From: Sneathiella sedimenti
Lineage (GTDB): Bacteria; Pseudomonadota; Alphaproteobacteria; Sneathiellales; Sneathiellaceae
Direction: 5' to 3'
Assembly: GCF_017313765.1 (NCBI RefSeq)
Contig: NZ_JAFLNC010000004.1
Span: forward strand, 372,001 to 436,000
Length of the DNA: 64,000 bases
The stretch's first letter is position 1. Every line of letters starts with the position of its first letter. The position numbers and the translations under genes are program-made. The notes beneath the pieces were generated by a model that was not told the origin of the DNA, made no database searches, and worked only from the letters and a program-made list of their open reading frames with translations. Of this stretch, positions 35,501-44,050 are shown piece by piece.

Positions 35501-36255
35501 CGCTGGCGATTTATTACCAGTATCGCGAACTGACTCCGGTCGGGGATCGCGGGGACAAGATGATCCAGATACTGGCGGATCGGTTGACGCGTGTCGACCT
35601 GCTGGAACAGGCCGCGCAATTGCTTGAGCATCAGGTCAATTTCCGCCTGAAAGGGCTGGCCAAGGCTCAGGCGGGCACAAAGCTTGCCGTTGTCCATCTC
35701 TGGAACGGTAAGCCGGCGCAGGCGCTTCGCGTTCTTTATGATACACGCTGGCGTCAACTCCCACCGGAGGAGAAGAGAGAGCGCATCCATATTGAAGCGC
35801 GGGCTCAGGCCGGGCTTCAGCATTACAAGGAAGCCCTGCAGCTGGTTGCCAATGACAACAGCATCGAGGCTGATGAGTTGCGCGCCGAAATCCACTGGAA
35901 ATCACGCAATTGGGCTCAGGCGATCCCGGCAATCGAGAAGTTAATCGGGAGGGCCAGTGACAAGAAGGAAGTGGATGTCGCCCGGCTTGACCGGCAGCGG
36001 ATCATGCAACTTGCCGTCGCCCAAAATCTTTCCAACAACAAGAACGGTATTCGTAATCTGCGGGAAAGATATTCCGATAAGATGAAAGGGACGCCCGATC
36101 AGGCCGCCTTCGACCTGATAACCGAGCAGAATGATCCGTCCGAAACCGATTTCCGGGAGCGGGCAACGGTCATCGCCCGTGTCGGGCAGCTGGAATCCTT
36201 TATGGCCGGCTATCGCGAAAAGCTGCAGAACGGTGAATTCTGGGCGACCTACTGA
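32524..36255 (+). CDS. Large exported TPR protein of the flagellar motor cluster
   Basis: The 1243-residue protein starts at ATG 32524 (GAGGGAAG upstream, one base after the preceding stop) with a signal peptide ending near SEAIAA. Three beta-rich segments share the motif RL(V/I)F-x-W at about residues 49, 158 and 463. Between the second and third lies a long Pro/Glu/Lys/Val-rich spacer (about 260-440). From about residue 700 onward the sequence is helical with TPR-like repeats (LAKFYIAHDHHAEALGVLAE, RLGDLYVATGQIGNGLETYK). It is co-transcribed with the MotB-like pair, suggesting a periplasmic motor scaffold. I know of no named homologue; the role is inferred. Confidence 0.8.
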   Translation: MNRVINHGFGHRLGQLLLVGALVIAFLMSEAIAATPVTVTAANKDNVGRLVFNWDETPEFTTELEEGYLYIRFTKPFDTDLSAASSALAQYVGKGELLEGKQSVRFPVKEEVRVAARKDGNAVVVELTKSAPSGGKKTDNGSAVPVRLRSGDHPDFSRLVFDWPTATTGYTSRTTGTGDKLIITFDALAVLDTRAFNNDPLNFATSISLSNPDGKTEVSVQLKPGSTTRSFRNKKSVVFDIQKGEVQAKATPEKVVPAAPAPAKKESVKVSAPSKEAPAEPVKKVQPAKSDTVPQETAGKETEATPSVKGPIIELPVVKLEPRKPEIESTSVEKQVEQIEPKEETARELPAPTPVAGTELVKIETPVSDEALSNLSPSSGAASGTAIVAISPTIVLDKEVSEVDEEKQVAKIEPVKAEPLVIKDAGEEPVARVESKQVVSAPLGAPVGPELNVKIANLKDGFRLIFPWSKPAAMAMFESGGAHWVVFDQISKVDFKSLSGPYKFLVPSARQINHDTATLIRFNFREGYAPKVHKVNEEWYVDFQLDATPAITHPLGVQTQGISASEFRAFIPAVNNGKEIRFQDPTASEDLVAMPLHGSGWGIAEEHIFNSITVLSSFQGIALKSTDADIRIGHEQNGLAVSAISNEFAAPLEPKEVPKKAGEEIYPTPAIGKAQFVRLQEWQQVNPLLFTIRKQELQSAAATAEKKEKRPAKMTLAKFYIAHDHHAEALGVLAELLRAYPKIEKDREYRLLTGLAQLGMHRYDAAARNLYHNDFEGDVEVAPWRGAVSAGLGDWERAAQELNYSAPAFNVYEKTLSDHFRLLQARAALENVDVNLAKQVLDLVKAPEEKAQKAEKAYLEGVLALQLSDFPTAAAKFNNAIALDYRPVSEKARFNKINVDLVAKLITPEQAIAEIEKLDFAWRGDALEVEVQKRLGDLYVATGQIGNGLETYKRIVHHFPKSPYSRDLGRKMNNLFAELFLEGAADEIPPIKALAIYYQYRELTPVGDRGDKMIQILADRLTRVDLLEQAAQLLEHQVNFRLKGLAKAQAGTKLAVVHLWNGKPAQALRVLYDTRWRQLPPEEKRERIHIEARAQAGLQHYKEALQLVANDNSIEADELRAEIHWKSRNWAQAIPAIEKLIGRASDKKEVDVARLDRQRIMQLAVAQNLSNNKNGIRNLRERYSDKMKGTPDQAAFDLITEQNDPSETDFRERATVIARVGQLESFMAGYREKLQNGEFWATY

Positions 36256-37253
36256 TCGCCCTCTTGCAGGATCTCGCTGTAGAGCGATGGATCGACATTG
36301 CCGCCTGAGGCGATGGCAACAACGGTCTTGCCCCGAATATCAACCTTGCCCTCGAGTAATGCTGCGAGGGCAACTGCGCCGCCCGGCTCGATCACGCATT
36401 TGAAATAGTGAAAGGCCGTGCGCACGGCCGCCCTGGTTTCATTGTCCGTCACAACAAGCCCGCCTGATAGTGTTCGCCGGTTGATCCCGAAAGTGATCTT
36501 GCCGGGTGTCGGCGTCACAATGGCATCGCAAATACTCTGGTGTCCATCCTGGTTTTCGACCCGTTCCCCGGTGGCGAGCGATTTGCTGGTATCATCGAAA
36601 AATGCCGGTTCCGCCGCGTAGATTTTGGTTCTGGGACTAAGTTCCCGAAGGGCGAGGGACGTCCCGGCAATCAGACCACCGCCGCCCGTCGGCGCGGCAC
36701 AGATATCGGCACGGATATCCCGCTCCTTCAATTGCTCAGCAATTTCAATTCCCGTGGTTCCCTGGCCGGAAATCACGAAATAATTATCATAGGGTTTGAC
36801 GAGCGTCAGGTTCCCGTCTTTGGCTATTTTTTCCCCTATTTCCTCGCGTGACTGGTGATACCGGTCATAGGTGATAACTTTTGCGCCATATCCGCGGGTA
36901 TTGTTCAACTTGATAGCAGGGGAATCTTCCGGCATCAGGATCGTCGCGGGGATGCCCAGCAGTTTCGCCGACAGGGCGACGCCCTGCGCGTGGTTCCCGC
37001 TCGAATAAGCGATGACCCCGGCCGACTTCTGGGCGGGGGAAAAGCGGCTCAAGGTGTTATACGCGCCGCGGAACTTGAAGGAACCGGTGTGTTGCAACGT
37101 CTCGCATTTAAGCAACAGCCTTGCGCCCAGCCGGTCGTTGAGCGCCATGGATTCCAGGAGCGGCGTGCGAATGGCGATCCCGCGGAGCTGCGTCGCGGCA
37201 TCTCGGACGGACTGATAGGAGGGTGTCTTATCGAATTCGAGCAATGAAATCAT
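36249..37253 (-). CDS. Threonine/serine dehydratase-like PLP enzyme
   Basis: The ~334-residue fold-type II PLP enzyme has the Schiff-base lysine in TGSFKFRGAYNTLSRF and the phosphate loop PTGGGGLIAGTSLAL. AYSSGNHAQGVALSAKLLG and the C-terminal VAIASGGNVD are also present. These fit biosynthetic/catabolic threonine dehydratase or serine racemase relatives. No C-terminal ACT domain is present, so it is the short unregulated type. Start ATG 37253 gives the normal N-terminus and lies within the 3' end of the hydrolase gene, suggesting coupling. It overlaps the end of the convergent TPR gene by seven bases. Confidence 0.88.
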   Translation of the reverse strand: MISLLEFDKTPSYQSVRDAATQLRGIAIRTPLLESMALNDRLGARLLLKCETLQHTGSFKFRGAYNTLSRFSPAQKSAGVIAYSSGNHAQGVALSAKLLGIPATILMPEDSPAIKLNNTRGYGAKVITYDRYHQSREEIGEKIAKDGNLTLVKPYDNYFVISGQGTTGIEIAEQLKERDIRADICAAPTGGGGLIAGTSLALRELSPRTKIYAAEPAFFDDTSKSLATGERVENQDGHQSICDAIVTPTPGKITFGINRRTLSGGLVVTDNETRAAVRTAFHYFKCVIEPGGAVALAALLEGKVDIRGKTVVAIASGGNVDPSLYSEILQEGDQ

Positions 37254-38088
37254 CCATTTTTTTAAGGGCTTCCGGTTCGTTGAGAAGCGGAACATGGCCC
37301 CGGTTCTCGAGGACAAGGGCCTCCATATCGGGGTCTTCCTCCTTCATGCGCTCGAAAACCTCCTTGCTCAGGACATCCGAGAGCGCCCCCCGGATCGCCA
37401 GCACCGGCAGGTCTCCAAGTTCCCTGAAAAACGGCCAGAGATCGACCTGCTCTTTGGCATTAAGCTGGTCCACCAACGCCCGGCCAAGGCTCAGGTCATA
37501 ATTGAGGCGATAATTCTTCGCGGTCTCATCATAGACGAAGGTTGTTTCCGCCTGGCCTAGCCAGTCCTCCTCCGGGAGATCCGGATAGGCGCCGCCATAG
37601 ATCTTTTTCTGCTGTGCGGCCGCCTCTTCACGGGTCTTGAATCGAACATCCTTGCCGACATAATCGAGGATCCGGCTGCTCCCCGATTTGTCAACCTCCG
37701 GCCCGACATCATTCAGGATGGCGCCGGCAATGTAATTCTTGGCAAGGCCCGCCATCGCGATGGTCAGCAGCCCGCCCAGGGACGTGCCGACAAACAACGC
37801 TTTCCCGATACCTTTCGTGGTCAGGAAGGCAAAGATATCGCCGATATAGATTTGCGGATTATAGTTCTTGTAGTCCGTGTCATAGTCGGACTTGCCGCGC
37901 CCGCGATAGTCGAGGGTATAGACCTTGCGCGATGTCGCGTAGCGCTCGGCGAACTCATGAAAATCAAGCGACGAACGGGTCAGGCCCGACAGGCAGAGAA
38001 GGGGGCAGGCGCCTTCGTCCGATCCGTATTCCCTGTAATATAAATTCAGGCCATCCGGCGACGGGTAATAATTTTCGCTGAAAGACAT
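37228..38088 (-). CDS. Alpha/beta hydrolase
   Basis: The 286-residue protein shows the alpha/beta-hydrolase core: oxyanion region LLCLSGLTRSSLDFHEFAE, YTLDYRGRGKSDY and the nucleophile elbow FVGTSLGGLLT with the catalytic serine. The acid and His are expected in the C-terminal part (LAIRGALSDVLS and LENRGHVPLLNEP). Substrate cannot be read from the sequence. It lies between the HAD gene (22 bases upstream) and the dehydratase gene, whose start is inside it. Confidence 0.9.
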   Translation of the reverse strand: MSFSENYYPSPDGLNLYYREYGSDEGACPLLCLSGLTRSSLDFHEFAERYATSRKVYTLDYRGRGKSDYDTDYKNYNPQIYIGDIFAFLTTKGIGKALFVGTSLGGLLTIAMAGLAKNYIAGAILNDVGPEVDKSGSSRILDYVGKDVRFKTREEAAAQQKKIYGGAYPDLPEEDWLGQAETTFVYDETAKNYRLNYDLSLGRALVDQLNAKEQVDLWPFFRELGDLPVLAIRGALSDVLSKEVFERMKEEDPDMEALVLENRGHVPLLNEPEALKKMDDFIARIR

Positions 38089-38110
38089 AGGCTAATTTCA
38101 TCCTGTTTCA

Positions 38111-38800
38111 TTATGTTGCGCCAACAATGGCGGGAAGTTCATCGAGCGTTTTAATCTGACCATCCGGCGTTCCGGGAAGGCGTTCCGCTGCCTGGTCGAA
38201 GCGGTTGCACCAGATAACATTGAATCCAAATACTTTCGCGCCATAGGCATCCCATCCGTTGGAGGATTGGAAGGAAATCTCCGACGGTGCGAGTCCCAGA
38301 CAGTCAACGGCGATCTGATAGGTGGACGGGTCCGGCTTGTATATCCCGACATCCTCAATCGAGTAGACCCCGTCCAGAAGCGAGGCGATTCCGGCGTTAT
38401 CGACGGCGGCGGCAAGCATGTCCGGTGTGCCGTTCGACAGGATCGTGCATTTGATCCCTGATGATTTCAGCCGTTCCAGGGTCGTTTTCACTTCCGGATA
38501 GGCGGAAAGGGTGAGGTAAAGGTTCATCAGCCGTCCCCGTAGCGCCGCGTCTGATACGCCTGCGCTTGCCAGGGCAAAATCGAGGGCCTCTCCGGTCACC
38601 TGCCAGAAGTCCGCATGGCGCCGTTGCAGGCTGCGCAGCCAGGTGTATTGAAGCTGTTTCAGGCGCCAGACGTCGGCAATTTCCAGCCATTTATCACCGA
38701 GTGCCGCCTGCTCGGCACGGGCGGCGGCGTTTACGTCAAACAGCGTGCCATAGGCATCGAAAACGCAGGCCTTGATATTCTTGAGGCTAGGGGTCGCCAT
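38111..38800 (-). CDS. Haloacid dehalogenase type II (HAD superfamily)
   Basis: The 229-residue protein has the nucleophile motif CVFDAYGTLFDVNAAAR, motif II ILSNGTPDML, and motif IV region SFQSSNGWDAYGAKVFGFNV. This arrangement is characteristic of L-2-haloacid dehalogenases rather than phosphatases. The reaction would hydrolyse 2-haloalkanoates to 2-hydroxy acids by an aspartyl ester. Close homologues without halide substrates exist, so the activity is a family inference. It precedes the alpha/beta hydrolase in an apparent operon. Confidence 0.9.
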   Translation of the reverse strand: MATPSLKNIKACVFDAYGTLFDVNAAARAEQAALGDKWLEIADVWRLKQLQYTWLRSLQRRHADFWQVTGEALDFALASAGVSDAALRGRLMNLYLTLSAYPEVKTTLERLKSSGIKCTILSNGTPDMLAAAVDNAGIASLLDGVYSIEDVGIYKPDPSTYQIAVDCLGLAPSEISFQSSNGWDAYGAKVFGFNVIWCNRFDQAAERLPGTPDGQIKTLDELPAIVGAT

Positions 38801-38880
38801 GGATCATTCTTTCTCTGTAACGCGCAAGACCCAATGTTGGATATGTGCTGCGCCAATGCAAGCAAAGAATTGCGGAGGGA

Positions 38881-41070
38881 TTAGTGGCTCGCGGTGCCCC
38901 TGTTGATGTCATAACTGATTTTAAGGACGCTGCCGTCCTCCCGCGCCAAACGTGCGCGGTAGACCTGAAGGTTTTCAATGACCCGCTGGACATAATTCCG
39001 GGTTTCAGAGAAGGGAATAAACTCGATCCAGTCGATCATGTCGATCTCGCCGGAACGGGGATCGCCCCATGCCTTCAGCCAGCGGTCTACGTTGGCGGGC
39101 CCGGCGTTATAGCCGGCAATCGCCAGCACGTAGGAGCCGTTGAATCTTTCTATGAGGCCGGCAAGATAGGCACTGCCGAGCATCGCGTTATAGGCGGGAT
39201 CGGCAATCAGGAGGTCTTTCGAGTAGTTGACCTTCAGGGTGCGTGAAACCAGCTTCGCGGTGCCGGGCATCAACTGCATCAACCCACGCGCACCCGCCCA
39301 TGAAACGGCATCGGCGGCAAAGGCGCTTTCCTGCCGTGTGATCGCCAGCATCAGCGCAGGCTCAATCGGTGGGTTCTGGATGGCAAGATCCGGGGTCGGC
39401 CAGTTAATCTCTATTAGTTCCGTACCGCGTTGAGAGGCGCGCTTGGCAATCGCGATGGCATAATCCGGACGGCCGATATGGGCGGCAAGGTCAGCCAAGG
39501 CGATATAATCTGATTCGTCCTCGGCTTTTTCGGCCATGGAAAGTAGAAATGGCCTCGCCCATTTTGCCGCCCCGATCTCGGCGAGATGCCGGATAATCAG
39601 GATCTGCTCGTCCTCGCCGATCTTGCCCTTCACGGGTGTCTTGGCGGGGGTGAGCTTTGGAATAGTCGGTAGTTTCCGCTGCCCCAGTTCATGCAGGGCC
39701 ATCTGGCCGTAATAGGTTGTGTAATATTGTGCGGCGACCTTGTACCAATATTCCGCCATGGGCTTTTCGCCGAGCGAGTCCTTCGCCCGTCCGATCCAGT
39801 AGGCGCCGCGGGCGCGGCTGATCGGGTAGCTCACATTTTCATAAAGCCGGATAAAGTGGTTGAGCGCCATTTCACCATCGCCGAGAAACCGGAGTGTAAT
39901 CCAGCCGGACAGCCATTCGGCCGCCGCGAAATCCTCGCCATCCGTCAGGCCATGTTGGCTCGCAAGATTATAGGCCTCCGTGATATGCCCCCTGGCCAGA
40001 AGCTTGCGGGCATGGAGATGGCGTTCGGGCCACCATTTATCCGCGCGTGGCGCGGTATTATCAACCTCGAACAGAAGCTCGCGCGATTCCTCGTCAAGCG
40101 CCTGGCGGCGGCGCCATTTTGCGCGATCGAATGTCAGGCCGGGATCTTCCTGAAGCGCCTCGGGGACGTCGCGAACGGCCTGATCCACATTCCATGAATT
40201 CCGGATCAAGCGAATGCGTGCGGTTGCCAGCTTCTTCATATCCTCGCCAAGAAGCGGGAAAAGCCGCACTGCAGCCTCCGTTTCCCGTTCCCACAGGAGA
40301 TGGTCAAGGCGTTTCTCATGATCCGCGACGGTCAACAGGCTGCCGTATTTTTGAAGAATGTCCTGCTCGATATCTTCTGAATATTCGCCAAGATGCCAGG
40401 CTTTGCGGATCCAGCCTTCGCCGTCAGCGTTCTTGCCGGATGCGATCAACGCATCTCCGTACCGGTACATACCGATGCCAGTGGTCGGTTCATGCTGGGA
40501 AAACCATTTTAGCGTTTTCCCGGGACTGACAGTTTCATCGATTGCCTGTTCTCCACGGCGGCGCAGGGTGCTTTGGCCGGGCCAGTCCGGATGGTCGTCC
40601 ATAAACCGAACGATCTGGTCAAAGCTGGCCTGGTTTCGATAGGCGCTGAAATACCGCCATTCGATGATTTCGCCGGGGAGTTTGTATGTCGCTCCCCTTG
40701 CAATCTCCATAGCGCGAAGCCATTGCCGTTGATCCGCTGCGGCAAAGGCTTCCTTGTAAAGTTTCAGATCCCGCGCACTCAGCAACCCGGTCGTCAACGG
40801 ATGCGGCGGTAGTTTGATGCCGATGGGGCGCGTCAGCGGAAGCGGGGCGCGTTCGGTCGTCAGCAGGGCGAGCCGGCCAATCTCCGGCTTGGACCGGGGA
40901 AGGGGCACGAACTCGTTTTCGGGCAGGCGACCTTCGGGAAGAGCGGTATCCGTCGTCTTAGCTTGAAGGGCGCGGCTGTCCTGAAGCACGGTCTTGCCTG
41001 CTGCGAGAACAGGCGCGGGTAAAAGCATTGTACTGGCCATCAGCGCCACCAGGGCGAACTCTTTGCGCAT
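38881..41070 (-). CDS. Soluble lytic murein transglycosylase (Slt family)
   Basis: The ~729-residue exported enzyme has a signal peptide (MRKEFALVALMASTMLLPAP) and a long helical superhelix of about 500 residues. The C-terminal SLT domain has the catalytic glutamate in AITRQESAFAADAVSWAGAR, then GLMQLMPGTAK and YVLAIAGYNAGPANVDRWL. It cleaves peptidoglycan with 1,6-anhydro product formation. Since the FlgJ here lacks a muramidase domain, a general Slt is a possible helper for flagellar rod passage, but no evidence links them. ATG 41070 has GAGGT just ahead; TTG 41082 is an alternative. Confidence 0.93.
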   Translation of the reverse strand: MRKEFALVALMASTMLLPAPVLAAGKTVLQDSRALQAKTTDTALPEGRLPENEFVPLPRSKPEIGRLALLTTERAPLPLTRPIGIKLPPHPLTTGLLSARDLKLYKEAFAAADQRQWLRAMEIARGATYKLPGEIIEWRYFSAYRNQASFDQIVRFMDDHPDWPGQSTLRRRGEQAIDETVSPGKTLKWFSQHEPTTGIGMYRYGDALIASGKNADGEGWIRKAWHLGEYSEDIEQDILQKYGSLLTVADHEKRLDHLLWERETEAAVRLFPLLGEDMKKLATARIRLIRNSWNVDQAVRDVPEALQEDPGLTFDRAKWRRRQALDEESRELLFEVDNTAPRADKWWPERHLHARKLLARGHITEAYNLASQHGLTDGEDFAAAEWLSGWITLRFLGDGEMALNHFIRLYENVSYPISRARGAYWIGRAKDSLGEKPMAEYWYKVAAQYYTTYYGQMALHELGQRKLPTIPKLTPAKTPVKGKIGEDEQILIIRHLAEIGAAKWARPFLLSMAEKAEDESDYIALADLAAHIGRPDYAIAIAKRASQRGTELIEINWPTPDLAIQNPPIEPALMLAITRQESAFAADAVSWAGARGLMQLMPGTAKLVSRTLKVNYSKDLLIADPAYNAMLGSAYLAGLIERFNGSYVLAIAGYNAGPANVDRWLKAWGDPRSGEIDMIDWIEFIPFSETRNYVQRVIENLQVYRARLAREDGSVLKISYDINRGTASH

Positions 41071-41155
41071 TACCTCAACCAATCAGTTAAACGACGACGT
41101 AAAAGCGGCTCCTCAATCTGTAACGGCAATAGCTGCATATTATCAGATAATTTTG

Positions 41156-43795
41156 CTAATTATGCAGGCTTTTATTTGCCATTTCGTAAACATGATCGGA
41201 TAAATCGGGTAATTTCAGTATTTTCTCAAGTTCGGTGACCATCAGGTCCTGGCGATCCTTGTCATAACGCCGCCACTGACCGAGCGGCGCAACCAGACGC
41301 GCGGCGATCTGCGGGTTTGTCTTGTTCAACGCGGCAATGACGCCGGACAAGATGCGATATCCGTCACCGGATTTATCGTGAAAATACACCGGGTTACCCG
41401 AGGCAAACGCCCCGATCAGGGAGCGCAGCCGGTTCGGGTTGCGCAAAGTGAAGGCGGGATGCTCCATCAGTGCCTTGATATCGTCAATTGTGCTTTCCCG
41501 CGTCGCCATCGCCTGCAAGGTGAACCACTTATCGACGATCAAGGCGTCCTTTTGCCATTTCTCATAATAATCCGCGAACATGGCCTCACGGACCGGATGG
41601 TTGATATCCTTGAGACCGGCAAGGGCCGCGACACTATCGGTCATGTTTTTGCTTTTCCGGTACTGGCTGTCGGCGAGGGTAATAAATTCCTCCTGTCCCG
41701 TGGCGATCAGGTAGCTAAGGGCCGTGTTTTTCAGCTTCCGGCTGCTGCTTGCGGGCTGGTTTGCAGGGCTCGGCGCATTTTCGCATTCCTCATAGATTCT
41801 GCGCCAGTCATCCTCGAAGGTGAGGCCGATTTGTCGCCTTGCCCCTTCCCGGACCCTGTGAATCGCATCGACATCGACAACCGGCATTTTCTGCGCGATA
41901 TCCTGCTCTCCCGGCAGGGTAAGGGCAGCGGCGGTAAAGGCACGATCCAGCGTCTTGTCAGACAACGTTTCCGCAAAGGCATCCAGGAACGCCGAGGGAA
42001 GGGAGGTGCCGTCGCCGGCATCCTCGATCTGCTTAAGGAGGATGTTGCTGGCGAGCCGCTGTCCGGCGTCCCAACGATTGAACAGGTCCTCATCCTTTGC
42101 AAAAAAGAAGGCGAGGGCGTCATCGCTTGATTCCTGCCGGATCTTGACGGGAGCGGAAAATCCTCTGAACAGGGAGGCTCTCGGTTGGGTGGAAAATCCT
42201 GAAAAAGTAAAGCTTTGCCGTTTCTTTGTTAAATCGAACACGCCTTCCGTCTCGCCCTTAAAGGGTCCGTCGGAAAAAGGGACGGCGTTGCCGTTCACAT
42301 CCAGCAGGCCCAGCTTGAGCGGGATGTGCAGCGGTTCGGGATCTTTCCCGGCCTTGAGGTTTGTTTGCGCCAGTGTCAGCGTGTATTGACCGGTTTCTGC
42401 ATCGAATTTTTCATTCACCGTGATTTCCGGCGTGCCTGGCGTAATGTACCAGCGGCGGAACTGGGTGAGGTCGATACCGGAGCCATCCTCAAGCGCAGCT
42501 ATGAACTCCTCTGTCGTGACTGCCTGTCCGTCATGCCGCTCGAAATAAAGGTCCATGCCTTTGCGGAAATTCTCTTCCCCTAAAATCGTATGGATCATGC
42601 GGATCACCTCCGCGCCCTTCTCGTACACCGTGGCGGTATAGAAGTTGTTGATCTCGACATAGCTTTGCGGCTGGATCGGATGGGCGAGGGGGCCGGCATC
42701 CTCGGGGAACTGTGCCGCGCGAAGCCCCTGGACATCGCTGATGCGCTGGACCGGTGCCGAGTTCATGTCGGCGGAAAATTGCTGGTCACGGAAGACGGTG
42801 AGTCCTTCCTTCAGGGTGAGCTGAAACCAGTCGCGGCAGGTAATGCGGTTCCCCGTCCAGTTATGGAAATACTCATGGGCAATGACGCTCTCGATGCCAT
42901 CGAAGTCCGCATCGGTCGCGGTTTCGGGGGAGGCCAGCACATATTTGGAGTTGAAGATGTTGAGGCCCTTGTTCTCCATGGCCCCCATGTTGAAATCGCT
43001 GACGGCGACGATCATGAAGATATCGAGATCATATTCACGGCCATATTTTTCCTCGTCCCACTTCATGGATTTCTTGAGGGAGGTCATGGCGTGATCGCAT
43101 TTGTCCTCATTCCCTTTCTCAACAAAGATCTGCAGCTTCACGTCGCGGCCGGAACGGGTGGTAAATTTGTCCTCGACGACGGCCAGGTCGCCGGCGACGA
43201 GCGCGAAAAGATAGGCGGGCTTCGGATGCGGGTCCTGCCAGGTCACTCTTTTCCGCCCGTCGGGGAGCGTTTCCTGCAGTGTCAGGTTCCCGTTGGAAAG
43301 CATGACGGGGTAGCGGTCTCCATCGCCGACAATGGTCGTTGTGAAGATGGCCATAACGTCTGGACGATCCAGAAAATAGGTGATCCGCCGAAAGCCTTCC
43401 GCCTCGCACTGGGTGCAGAAATTCCCGCTGGATTTATAGAGTCCTTCAAGCGCGGTATTTTCCTGCGGCTTGATCCGGGTGATGATTTCAAGGGAAAATT
43501 CGGAGGTTATTGCTGCGACTGGCAGGTGAAGCCATTCATCGGTTACGCTATACTCATCCGGTGTCAGCATATGTCCGTCCATCTTAACGGATTGGAGGGT
43601 TAAATGCTCCCCGTTCAGGCTCAGCTTCGTGGCGGTTTCGTCATTCCGCTTAATTGCCAGCCGGGAGGTGACGATGGTTTCCTCTTCCCCAAGCTCGACA
43701 GTCAGATCAACGGTCTCGATCAGGAAATCAGGTTCTTTATAGTCTTTGAGGTAAATCGTGGCAGGCTTTGCGGATGATTTGGACAAGGGGAACAC
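41156..43795 (-). CDS. pepN: Aminopeptidase N
   Basis: The 879-residue M1 metallopeptidase has the exopeptidase motif NMGAMENKGLNIF and the zinc site HEYFH (His307, Glu308, His311) with the third ligand Glu330 in TLKEGLTVF. Length and C-terminal helical domains match E. coli-type PepN. It removes N-terminal residues from peptides in the cytoplasm. The start is GTG 43795, or possibly TTG 43786, which is better spaced from AGAAGG. It is divergent from dapA. Confidence 0.95.
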   Translation of the reverse strand: MFPLSKSSAKPATIYLKDYKEPDFLIETVDLTVELGEEETIVTSRLAIKRNDETATKLSLNGEHLTLQSVKMDGHMLTPDEYSVTDEWLHLPVAAITSEFSLEIITRIKPQENTALEGLYKSSGNFCTQCEAEGFRRITYFLDRPDVMAIFTTTIVGDGDRYPVMLSNGNLTLQETLPDGRKRVTWQDPHPKPAYLFALVAGDLAVVEDKFTTRSGRDVKLQIFVEKGNEDKCDHAMTSLKKSMKWDEEKYGREYDLDIFMIVAVSDFNMGAMENKGLNIFNSKYVLASPETATDADFDGIESVIAHEYFHNWTGNRITCRDWFQLTLKEGLTVFRDQQFSADMNSAPVQRISDVQGLRAAQFPEDAGPLAHPIQPQSYVEINNFYTATVYEKGAEVIRMIHTILGEENFRKGMDLYFERHDGQAVTTEEFIAALEDGSGIDLTQFRRWYITPGTPEITVNEKFDAETGQYTLTLAQTNLKAGKDPEPLHIPLKLGLLDVNGNAVPFSDGPFKGETEGVFDLTKKRQSFTFSGFSTQPRASLFRGFSAPVKIRQESSDDALAFFFAKDEDLFNRWDAGQRLASNILLKQIEDAGDGTSLPSAFLDAFAETLSDKTLDRAFTAAALTLPGEQDIAQKMPVVDVDAIHRVREGARRQIGLTFEDDWRRIYEECENAPSPANQPASSSRKLKNTALSYLIATGQEEFITLADSQYRKSKNMTDSVAALAGLKDINHPVREAMFADYYEKWQKDALIVDKWFTLQAMATRESTIDDIKALMEHPAFTLRNPNRLRSLIGAFASGNPVYFHDKSGDGYRILSGVIAALNKTNPQIAARLVAPLGQWRRYDKDRQDLMVTELEKILKLPDLSDHVYEMANKSLHN

Positions 43796-44050
43796 CTTCT
43801 ACATGAAATAGACAATGAATTTAAGATAACCCCCTTATCACTTGGATCAAGAGCAGAAGTCGAAGCATTGTTGTCGCAAAATGCCAAAATGTGATTGTGC
43901 AGGCTGTGGAAATGCACTTACTGCTTGCCTTGCCGGGCATCATGCCTATAAATCAGGCAGTTCGCCGAGAAACGAAAGGATAGCCCGATTTAAAGGGCGT
44001 ATTTGCAATAGAGGCGAAAATAGCAACTTAACTTACTTGAGGATTTTGTC

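Noticed and set aside
42590-43603. Long antisense frame (337 codons) inside pepN
   Set aside because: It is the complement of a well-supported M1 peptidase with all catalytic motifs; such shadows are expected in this composition.
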